This document shows positions 1 through 4,612 of a stretch of DNA of 5,831 nt, piece after piece. Every line of letters starts with the position of its first letter. Position 1 is the first letter of the stretch. The stretch spans positions 1 through 5,831 of the forward strand of contig WREN01000160.1 in NCBI GenBank assembly GCA_009779295.1, read 5' to 3'. The notes beneath the pieces were generated by a model, which saw only the letters and a program-made list of their open reading frames with translations, did not search any database and was not told the origin of the DNA. The translations under genes were made by a program, and so were the position numbers. This DNA is from Oscillospiraceae bacterium. GTDB taxonomy: Bacteria > Bacillota > Clostridia > Oscillospirales > CAG-272.

Positions 1-1
1 A

Positions 2-439
2 AAAATCAATGAAGTATTAAGCGGCGACGCACAACAGAACGCGTTGGAGTTCATTTCCTTTTTGCGGGCGAACGATATATTACTTGAGGCTAACAGTGAA
101 GGTGAAGGATGGGCTGTCGGCGGGGTCGTCGGAAACAGTATGGGTTATATGATAGTTAATGGCGTTGCAAAAGAACTTTGGCTTTGGTTTAATGATTGTG
201 ATTTTGAAACCGGCGTACCTGTGGATGACGAATTGAAGGAATTTACTTGGGCGCATGTTTCTCCCTGCGGACATTGCCATGAAGGTTGGAAAACCTGCGG
301 CGGCGGAAATAGAACGATTTTTGGAAGAGAATTTGAATGGCTTTGTCATTCTCCTATGATGTTTACGAATTTTGAAGCCGATAAATTGGAAAACATCAAA
401 AAGCTGATGCTAATACTTAAACAAAAATGGGGTGTATAA
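2..439 (+). CDS. CxxC-containing small protein of unknown function, 5' end outside window (copy 1)
   Basis: The reading frame is open from the first complete codon, and the residues before the TTG at 44 (KINEVLSGDAQQNA) align with the start of the gene at 3114 (NELNEKLSGDALKNA). TTG 44 is therefore internal, and roughly 12 N-terminal residues lie outside the window. Counting from the first visible codon, the paralogues share the LSGDA..NAL.FI.F helix, a W.W/..C strand (C66), a PCGxC knuckle (C89, C92), an R.IFGR segment and C115. C99 is not matched in position. The four shared cysteines suggest a structural zinc or other metal site. There is no signal peptide or membrane segment, so it should be cytosolic. 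It lies 4 nt before an effector-binding domain gene, an order repeated at 3114-4297. I recognise the family as one found in Clostridia but know no assigned function. Confidence 0.85.
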   Translation, partial: KINEVLSGDAQQNALEFISFLRANDILLEANSEGEGWAVGGVVGNSMGYMIVNGVAKELWLWFNDCDFETGVPVDDELKEFTWAHVSPCGHCHEGWKTCGGGNRTIFGREFEWLCHSPMMFTNFEADKLENIKKLMLILKQKWGV

Positions 440-443
440 AGTT

Positions 444-950
444 ATGAACGAACATGAAACCGTAGTATATCAGTTTCGTCAAGAAGCGTTTACTTTTCTC
501 GGAATCGAAAATATTCTTTCAGAATCTTCGGATTTCGGTTATTTTTGGAATCATTTTTTCAGTGTCGGCGGATATGATAAGATTCTTCCTTATGCAGTTG
601 ATCCCAAACCCATTAACGTATGGTATACAAAAGATACGGGCGATAGAATTTACTTTCAAGGTTTAATGATTGAGAATGTAGACGAAGTGCCCGACGAATA
701 CACTTTGGCGAAATTTCCTGCGAGCGATTTTCTTGTCGTCACACATGAATGGGTTTCAACGAATGAAGAAGCACTTAGTTATGGAATCGATGCCGGCTGG
801 AAAAATATAAAAACCGTTCAAATGCCGGACGGTTATTTCAGAAATGACGGTCCCGGCTGTCCGATAACGGTTATAGAAAAAGAAAATTGCGATACTCCCG
901 AAGGCAGCAGATATGAATTTTGGGTGCCGATAAAGAAAGTTGAGGAATAA
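444..950 (+). CDS. stand-alone GyrI-like / AraC-type effector-binding domain protein
   Basis: The 168-residue product resembles the ligand-binding half of AraC/MerR-type activators and the GyrI (SbmC) family. It has an N-terminal FWNHFF-type helix, an IYFQGLMIENVDEVPDEY strand-loop, the A.FPASDFLVV strand typical of the duplicated beta-alpha-beta fold, and a terminal YEFWVPIKKVEE strand. There is no helix-turn-helix, so it cannot bind DNA in the AraC manner. In this family such proteins bind cationic or aromatic small molecules, or act on partner proteins as GyrI does on gyrase; which applies here is unknown. I chose ATG 444 over GTG 432 because GGGGTG (429-434) sits 9 nt upstream, whereas GTG 432 would overlap the previous gene and lacks a spaced ribosome site. 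It follows the CxxC gene by 4 nt and precedes the acetyltransferase by 2 nt, so it is probably co-transcribed with both. Confidence 0.8.
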   Translation: MNEHETVVYQFRQEAFTFLGIENILSESSDFGYFWNHFFSVGGYDKILPYAVDPKPINVWYTKDTGDRIYFQGLMIENVDEVPDEYTLAKFPASDFLVVTHEWVSTNEEALSYGIDAGWKNIKTVQMPDGYFRNDGPGCPITVIEKENCDTPEGSRYEFWVPIKKVEE

Positions 951-952
951 AA

Positions 953-1555
953 ATGAACACCGAAATCCGTAAATTGACGCCGGAACTTGCTGCAGATTTC
1001 TTTGATTTCTTCGACAACCGCGCGTTTACAGATAATTCACCGGAAGGACCGTGTTATTGCACTCGTTTTCAAATGACAAAAGAAGAAGAAAAAGCGGAGT
1101 TTGACAAAACCGAAGAATACGGCGGTTTTATGTGCGTACTACGAAAAATGGCTCAAGATCAAATTGATTCGGGGACGATTCAAGGATATTTAGCGTTCGT
1201 TGACGGGGTATCAATCGGTTGGTGCAATGCTAACGATAAAGCAAATTTTCCCGTCGAATCTGGTAACGGTGCGCGTTTTCACGCTCCGGCTGAAATACGG
1301 GAAAAAGTAGTTGCATGTTTTGAAATAGCTCCGGAATATCGAGGAAAAGACGTCGCGACTGCGTTGTTGCAGCGGGTAGTAGACGACGCGAAAGCCGAAG
1401 GTTATCTTGCCGTTGAGGGATTTCCGCGTAAACGGGAAGGAAGATATGAGTGGGATTTTACCGGTCCGATCCGATTGTATGAAAAAGCCGGATTTATCAA
1501 GGTTACAGAAACAGAAAATGAAAGATTTGTAGTTATGAGAAAGGAATTGAATTGA
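953..1555 (+). CDS. GNAT-family N-acetyltransferase
   Basis: This is a 200-residue acetyl-CoA-dependent acyltransferase-like protein. The N-terminal half carries a PCYCTRFQ segment (33-40), as in several small-molecule GNATs, and a GYLAFVDGVSIGWCNA strand pair (78-93). Motif A is CFEIAPEYRGKDVATALL (122-139), followed by the helix VVDDAKAEGY and the C-terminal motif B IRLYEKAGFIKV. The acetyl-CoA pyrophosphate loop normally reads R/Q-x-x-G-x-G/A; here it is R130-G-K-D133-V-A135, with Asp in place of the first invariant Gly. That could weaken cofactor binding or mark a divergent subgroup. The start is supported by GAGGA (942-946) 6 nt before ATG. It lies within the tight 2-1907 train, between the effector-binding gene and the VOC gene. 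The acceptor substrate cannot be predicted; an antibiotic or other amine is plausible from context only. Confidence 0.9.
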   Translation: MNTEIRKLTPELAADFFDFFDNRAFTDNSPEGPCYCTRFQMTKEEEKAEFDKTEEYGGFMCVLRKMAQDQIDSGTIQGYLAFVDGVSIGWCNANDKANFPVESGNGARFHAPAEIREKVVACFEIAPEYRGKDVATALLQRVVDDAKAEGYLAVEGFPRKREGRYEWDFTGPIRLYEKAGFIKVTETENERFVVMRKELN

Positions 1556-1556
1556 T

Positions 1557-1907
1557 ATGATTACAAAATTCCGCGGGATGAATATTTCATCAAAAGACCC
1601 AAAGCGGCTGGCATTATTTTACCGTGATGTATTAGGTGTAAAAATGTTAGAAAACGATCCGAACTACGACGGCGTAACGTTTGGGAACAACGAAAACGAG
1701 CCGATATTTTGGATTTGGGACGAAAACAATTGGGGCAAAGCGAATGAAGGTCCGGTATGTTTCGTGTTTGACTGTGATGACCATAACAAAACATATGAGG
1801 AATTGAAGGCGAAAGGCGTTGAGCTTGACCCTCCGATAACCGCCAGCTGGGGCGGTACGGAACTTCATTTGAAAGATCCGGACGGGAATAAGATATTAAT
1901 TTTATAA
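1557..1907 (+). CDS. VOC-superfamily (glyoxalase/bleomycin-resistance fold) protein, metal ligands apparently absent
   Basis: This 116-residue protein has the size of a two-module vicinal-oxygen-chelate subunit. Module 1 contains the typical SSKDPKRLALFYRDVLGVKM helix (11-30). Module 2 contains PVCFVFDCDD, the helix KTYEELKAKGVEL, WGGTELHLKDPDGNK and the closing strand. Catalytic members use His at the start of strand 1, His at the start of the second half, and Glu after DPDGN. Here those positions are Gly7, Pro/Val before CFVF, and Leu114 (DPDGNKILIL). The protein is thus more likely a ligand-binding or sequestering member, like the bleomycin-binding proteins, than a metal-dependent lyase or dioxygenase. 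ATG 1557 lies 1 nt after the GNAT stop, with AAGGA at 1541-1545, so translational coupling is likely. The fold assignment is firm, while the binding role is inferred. Confidence 0.88.
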   Translation: MITKFRGMNISSKDPKRLALFYRDVLGVKMLENDPNYDGVTFGNNENEPIFWIWDENNWGKANEGPVCFVFDCDDHNKTYEELKAKGVELDPPITASWGGTELHLKDPDGNKILIL

Positions 1908-1924
1908 AATGTGAATAAAAAATT

Positions 1925-1949
1925 ATAGTTATTTGGAGGAATAAACTAT
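1925..1949 (+). promoter_or_regulatory. Shine-Dalgarno site displayed in a hairpin loop before the MIF-like gene
   Basis: ATAGTTATT (1925-1933) can pair with AATAAACTAT (1940-1949), nine base pairs with A1943 bulged. The six-base loop TGGAGG contains the Shine-Dalgarno core, and the A and T of the start codon lie in the stem. Only one pair is G-C, so the structure is weak and could act as a temperature- or ligand-sensitive element, or mean nothing. Confidence 0.3.
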
Positions 1950-2292
1950 GCCATTTATCAATATCAATGTTGGAAAATCTATTAATGCTGAAACCAAAGT
2001 TAAGTTCCAGAAGGAAATCGCGGAGAATATTTCATTGCTGCCGGGTAAGAACGCCGGTAATACTATCATCTGCATCACAGACTGCTGCGTTATGTTCAAG
2101 AACGGCGAGCCGTTCGAGGGATTTTTCGCGGACATAAGGCTGTATAAAAATTCGCCGGAGGACGCGAAGAAAGCGTTTGCGGAAAAGTTCTTTGCTATTA
2201 TCGAGGAGGTTCTCGAGATACCGCGCGCTAAAACACAGTTCAATTTTTCAGAAATGCCAGTTTGGGTGACTAACGGAAACTATTTGGCATAA
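1948..2292 (+). CDS. MIF-like tautomerase-superfamily protein
   Basis: The 114-residue product matches macrophage migration inhibitory factor and its bacterial relatives in length and landmarks. After Met removal it begins with Pro1 (MPFININVG), the catalytic base of the superfamily. Lys33, in the LLPGKNAGNTII segment, corresponds to MIF Lys32. The C-terminal QFNFSEMPVWVTNGNYLA matches the MIF pattern around Asn97 and the final aromatic-Ala. The CxxC thiol motif of mammalian MIF is absent (FADIRLY instead). Family members form trimers and tautomerise phenylpyruvate or similar enolisable acids in the cytosol; the physiological bacterial substrate is generally unclear. GGAGGA (1935-1940) lies 7 nt before ATG. 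A 60-base sample (2101-2160) is about 52% GC against about 43% in the VOC gene (1681-1740), so it may have a separate origin. A 36 nt gap separates it from the repressor gene. Confidence 0.88.
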   Translation: MPFININVGKSINAETKVKFQKEIAENISLLPGKNAGNTIICITDCCVMFKNGEPFEGFFADIRLYKNSPEDAKKAFAEKFFAIIEEVLEIPRAKTQFNFSEMPVWVTNGNYLA

Positions 2293-2311
2293 ACGGTTCC
2301 GGGTTTAAAGT

Positions 2312-2332
2312 GAGGTACAAATGAAATTATGA
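2312..2332 (+). promoter_or_regulatory. three-codon leader ORF (ATG AAA TTA TGA) with Shine-Dalgarno overlapping the repressor start
   Basis: GAGG at 2312-2315 lies 5 nt before ATG 2321 but 13 nt before the repressor ATG 2329. ATG 2321 opens a frame encoding only Met-Lys-Leu; its TGA (2330-2332) overlaps the repressor ATG in an ATGA junction. Ribosomes could load on the mini-ORF and re-initiate on the repressor, giving low, coupled translation. The layout is directly visible; its use is inferred. Confidence 0.4.
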
Positions 2333-3069
2333 AAAACACAACATTAGGGCAAAGATTAAAGTTTGCCCGCGAACAAAAAGGATTGTTTCAGGACAAACTT
2401 GCGGAATTGATCGGGGTAACGTCGGGCAAAATAATCAGCAACTGGGAGACCGGGTTAGCTAAACCCGACGCGGATAAAATAGTCAAATTGTGCAGCATAC
2501 TTGGAATATCGGCTGCGTATATGCTTGATTATTACGACAATGAAAAGTCCACGGTAAACGACAGGGAATTCGATATTGTCAGAAAGTACCGCGCGCTTGA
2601 CGAACATGGCAAGAACATGTTTGAGTTCGTGGTGTCGAGTGAATATGAGCGGGTTATAGGCGGGAATGTTAAATTGCCGCAGAAAGACGAGAAAATATTA
2701 AACAAGAAAACGCGCCGCATAACATATTACGACAGTGCGGCTTCGGCGGGTACCGGGCAGTATATCGACGACGTAAAGAAGAATCAAATTAAGATTCCGT
2801 TCAATCATGTCACCGAGAACGCGGATTACGTGATTCCTATAAGCGGGAATAGTATGGAACCGATGTTCAGCGACCACGACCGCGTTTGCGTTAAATACCA
2901 AACGACGGTTAATATCGGCGAAATCGGCGTGTTCATTCTCAACGGCGAAGCGTATGTCAAAGAGTTCGGCGGTAACCGGCTCATCTCCCTCAACGCGAAA
3001 TATCCGGATATAAAATTCTCGGAGTACGATAATATCGTTTGCAGAGGGAAGGTTTTAGGTAAAGTATAA
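2329..3069 (+). CDS. XRE-family repressor with LexA-like S24 self-cleavage domain
   Basis: This is a 246-residue CI/LexA-type two-domain repressor. Residues 5-70 form an XRE helix-turn-helix (LGQRLKFAREQKGL ... SGKIISNWETGLAKPDADKI) that binds operator DNA. Residues about 130-246 form a peptidase S24 domain with a predicted cleavage site Ala140-Gly141 (SAASAG), nucleophile Ser175 in SGNSMEP and general base Lys211 in AYVKEF. All catalytic residues are intact, so RecA-stimulated autocleavage on DNA damage is expected, as for LexA, phage CI and HdiR-type repressors. ATG 2329 is required by the domain boundary; no in-frame ATG, GTG or TTG lies just upstream, and the nearest Shine-Dalgarno serves the mini-ORF. 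No phage structural, integrase or replication gene is visible, so this is either an isolated stress regulator or a prophage relic. Its targets, and any operator controlling itself, are not evident. Confidence 0.93.
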   Translation: MKNTTLGQRLKFAREQKGLFQDKLAELIGVTSGKIISNWETGLAKPDADKIVKLCSILGISAAYMLDYYDNEKSTVNDREFDIVRKYRALDEHGKNMFEFVVSSEYERVIGGNVKLPQKDEKILNKKTRRITYYDSAASAGTGQYIDDVKKNQIKIPFNHVTENADYVIPISGNSMEPMFSDHDRVCVKYQTTVNIGEIGVFILNGEAYVKEFGGNRLISLNAKYPDIKFSEYDNIVCRGKVLGKV

Positions 3070-3100
3070 ATATAATTTAGTTTAGGAAATTTATATTTGT

Positions 3101-3105
3101 GGAGG
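3101..3105 (+). promoter_or_regulatory. Shine-Dalgarno GGAGG fixing the start of CxxC copy 2
   Basis: GGAGG lies 8 nt before ATG 3114. The alternative in-frame GTG at 3099 overlaps this site and has none of its own, so ATG 3114 is the better start. Confidence 0.8.
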
Positions 3106-3113
3106 AAAATAAA

Positions 3114-3611
3114 ATGGCGGGACAAAAAAACAACACGAAAATCGAAAATGAATTGAATGAAAAATTAAGTGGCGATGCGCTAAAAAATGCGTTAGATTTC
3201 ATTACTTTTATGAAAGAGAATGAAATACAGCCTGACTTTGCCGATAATTGGTTCAAACATCAAAGCGAAAACATATGCCTTATTATCACGGGAGTTTGCG
3301 AGTCCCACAATATGAATAACAATGGTGATAACTGGTCTATTTATTGGGCTAACTGCGAAGCCTATTGGAATGAAAACGATGTGCCGGATAAAGAATTGGA
3401 GAATTTCGTTTTTGGCTGGGAAAATCCTTGCGGCAAATGTCCGTGCGAACACAGTCCAGGATTTCGTAAAGTAATTTTTGGGAAAGTATATGAAAACTCT
3501 TGCTATTCAACTTTTTGCTTTGACAATCCAGATAGCAAAGCTTTAGGATATATTAAAACACTCGTTAAAATGAGAAAACAGAATATTATAGATGAACAAC
3601 GTTCAAAATAA
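3114..3611 (+). CDS. CxxC-containing small protein of unknown function (copy 2)
   Basis: This 165-residue protein is a diverged paralogue of the gene at 2-439. Shared elements are the N-terminal helix KLSGDALKNALDFITFMK (17-34), Trp78 and Cys81, the acidic stretch before PCGKC (Cys106, Cys109), the FRKVIFGKVYE segment (117-127), Cys130, and the C-terminal DNPDSKALGYIKTLVKMRK helix. The extra Cys55, Cys62, Cys111 and Cys135 are not conserved in copy 1. The shared Cys81/106/109/130 set looks like a metal site. There is no export signal or membrane span. A sampled block (3121-3180) is about 32% GC, well below its neighbours. It is followed after 92 nt by an effector-binding gene, repeating the order at the left edge. 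The biochemical function is unknown. It could bind a metal and work with the adjacent small-molecule-binding protein, but only gene order supports that. Confidence 0.85.
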   Translation: MAGQKNNTKIENELNEKLSGDALKNALDFITFMKENEIQPDFADNWFKHQSENICLIITGVCESHNMNNNGDNWSIYWANCEAYWNENDVPDKELENFVFGWENPCGKCPCEHSPGFRKVIFGKVYENSCYSTFCFDNPDSKALGYIKTLVKMRKQNIIDEQRSK

Positions 3612-3629
3612 GCATTTTCTAAAGGATTA

Positions 3630-3671
3630 CAATGTTAAAAATCAAATTTAATTATTTGAAACTTTGCATTG
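3630..3671 (+). repeat. nested imperfect inverted repeat in the 3612-3703 gap
   Basis: The arms are symmetric: CAATG (3630-3634), 7 nt, TCAAAT (3642-3647), 6 nt loop, ATTTGA (3654-3659), 7 nt, CATTG (3667-3671). No T-run follows, so it is not a standard intrinsic terminator. It contains most of the small ORF at 3632. Confidence 0.35.
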
Positions 3672-3688
3672 CTGAATTGAAAAAATAA
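3632..3688 (+). CDS. possible 18-residue small ORF in the gap between copy 2 and the effector-binding gene
   Basis: ATG 3632 opens MLKIKFNYLKLCIAELKK and stops at TAA 3686-3688. AAAGGA (3621-3626) is correctly spaced, 5 nt upstream. The peptide would be basic and amphipathic (pattern of K/L/I). The same bases form an imperfect hairpin, so the ORF may be coincidental in AT-rich DNA. It could be a leader peptide for the gene at 3704, or not translated at all. Confidence 0.2.
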   Translation: MLKIKFNYLKLCIAELKK

Positions 3689-3703
3689 AAGGAGATTTTT
3701 AAA

Positions 3704-4297
3704 ATGTCAAATCATCCGGTTGAAAAACTAATAAAAATAATAACCTACAAAGGTGTAGAGTTTGAAGTCGTGGAACGCCCCGACGTTATTTGGGTCGGGT
3801 GCGTCGATTATGCGGCGAATAATTCCGACGAATCAGACATCGACGGTACGTTGAAGCGGTTTCAGAATCTTGTCAACACCATTCCCGACGCGATAAAAGC
3901 ACGGATGAATCCCGATTACAGCGCGGCTTTGTCGATCAACTACAGTACCAGCGAAAAGCCGTGCGGGATCATGTTTGCGAACGAAACGTATCCGGCTGAA
4001 CAGGATGAGCGGTTTGATATTTTAATTCAGCCGGGCGGATTGTGGTTGAAGGTAAGCAATAACGAAGCGGCGGCGACGGCGTTTTTTGGCTACGATAAAG
4101 CAGAACCGTTCAATCCGTGGAAATATGGTCCTTACATGTATTTCGCGGGAGATCAAGCTCCATTGCAATGCGCCGCAAAAGAGAACGGCTATGTCCAGAA
4201 TCCTGATGTCCATATACAGGTAGAGTACCATTGTCACGCCGAATACGGCACTCCACCGCATACGAATTACGCGTACATACCGGTTAAACAAGTTTAA
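3704..4297 (+). CDS. divergent GyrI-like / effector-binding domain protein
   Basis: The 197-residue product opens with MSNHPVEKLIKIITYKGVEFEVVERPDVIWVGCVDYA-type strands, as seen at the start of AraC-type effector-binding domains. It continues with a helix TLKRFQNLVNTI, a strand GIMFAN followed by an acidic loop and RFDILIQPGGLWLKV (which matches the A.FPASDFLVV strand of the 444-950 product), and ends in NYAYIPVKQV against EFWVPIKKV there. It lacks a DNA-binding domain. A helix near PFNPWKYGPYMYF is rich in aromatics that could line a ligand pocket. GGAG (3691-3694) lies 9 nt before ATG. A sampled block (3781-3840) is about 50% GC, higher than the preceding gene. A soluble ligand-binding role is inferred from the family; the substrate is unknown. 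Assignment rests on pattern similarity, so a different alpha/beta sandwich family remains possible. Confidence 0.65.
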   Translation: MSNHPVEKLIKIITYKGVEFEVVERPDVIWVGCVDYAANNSDESDIDGTLKRFQNLVNTIPDAIKARMNPDYSAALSINYSTSEKPCGIMFANETYPAEQDERFDILIQPGGLWLKVSNNEAAATAFFGYDKAEPFNPWKYGPYMYFAGDQAPLQCAAKENGYVQNPDVHIQVEYHCHAEYGTPPHTNYAYIPVKQV

Positions 4298-4300
4298 CCG
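4281..4300. repeat. 20 bp palindrome spanning the stop codon of the effector-binding gene
   Basis: CGGTTAAAC and GTTTAACCG are perfect 9 bp inverted arms around a central AA; the TAA stop (4295-4297) lies in the right arm. No T-run follows on the plus strand. It could be a dyad operator, a 3' stabilising hairpin or a terminator needing Rho. The symmetry is certain, the role is not. Confidence 0.5.
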
Positions 4301-4331
4301 TAAATCGTAACCCAAATAAAAATTTAAATAT

Positions 4332-4338
4332 AGAGGTG
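4332..4338 (+). promoter_or_regulatory. Shine-Dalgarno AGAGGTG fixing the start at ATG 4348
   Basis: AGAGGTG lies 9 nt before ATG 4348. The in-frame GTG at 4336 is part of this ribosome site, so it is unlikely to be the start. Confidence 0.75.
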
Positions 4339-4347
4339 TTAATTAAA

Positions 4348-4572
4348 ATGGCAGAACCAAAAAAAGTAAGAGTTTGCAAAAAATGTTCCGGATTCGATGT
4401 TGAAGAATTGAAAGGCAAAGTCAAAACCAAAGATTATTCAACAGGCTGCATAGGGCAGTGCATCAGCAAAAGACCAGACCTCGCAGGCAAAGTTTATGGT
4501 TTCCTCAACGGCGAACTGACAGTTTGCGATACCAAAGAGGAATTTTTCGAGAAGATCGCGGCGATAGTTTAA
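4348..4572 (+). CDS. small Cys-rich protein, thioredoxin-fold [2Fe-2S] ferredoxin-like / DUF1450-like
   Basis: The 74-residue product has Cys10-x2-Cys13, then TGC34-IGQC38 (C-x3-C), then Cys60, followed by a charged helix TKEEFFEKIAAIV. The sequence V.VC..C at the first strand, GC[IL]GxC in the middle and NGEL.V.DT..EF..KI at the end resemble the thioredoxin-like [2Fe-2S] ferredoxins (C-terminal subunits of hydrogenases and related free proteins). They also resemble the small DUF1450 family of Bacillota. It could carry an iron-sulfur cluster for electron transfer or bind another metal through these cysteines; the spacing does not decide which. It has no signal peptide. It lies 50 nt after the effector-binding gene, with a palindrome between, so it may be expressed separately, although no convincing promoter is visible. 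It ends 39 nt from the converging regulator gene. Confidence 0.6.
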   Translation: MAEPKKVRVCKKCSGFDVEELKGKVKTKDYSTGCIGQCISKRPDLAGKVYGFLNGELTVCDTKEEFFEKIAAIV

Positions 4573-4580
4573 AATTTTCG

Positions 4581-4612
4581 AAAAAATGCGGGGACACGAT
4601 ATATCGTGTCCC
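4581..4612 (-). terminator. intrinsic terminator of the minus-strand regulator, built on a 22 bp perfect palindrome
   Basis: GGGACACGATA and TATCGTGTCCC (4591-4612) form an 11 bp perfect stem. Reading the minus strand, it is followed by four bases and then six T (4586-4581), a usable if slightly displaced U-tract. On the plus strand no T-run follows, so it would stop the 4348-4572 transcript only weakly. The stem begins at the last base of the regulator's stop codon. Confidence 0.65.

Noticed and set aside
44..46. TTG as the start of the first gene
   Set aside because: The frame is open upstream and the upstream residues align with the N-terminal region of the paralogue at 3114, so TTG 44 is an internal Leu codon.
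2451..2467. CGGGTT-5-AACCCG inverted repeat in the repressor's HTH codons
   Set aside because: It lies within well-conserved coding sequence and has no companion sites, so an operator or structural role is unsupported.
3071..3076. TATAAT as a -10 box for the second CxxC gene
   Set aside because: No acceptable -35 sequence lies 15-19 bp upstream (the bases at 3048-3053 are GAAGGT) and there is no TGn extension, so the match is probably chance in AT-rich DNA.
3612..3703. Integron attC site or gene-cassette array
   Set aside because: The run of small unrelated genes suggested cassettes, but most gaps are too short for attC, and this gap lacks paired RYYYAAC / GTTRRRY core sites. No integrase is visible.
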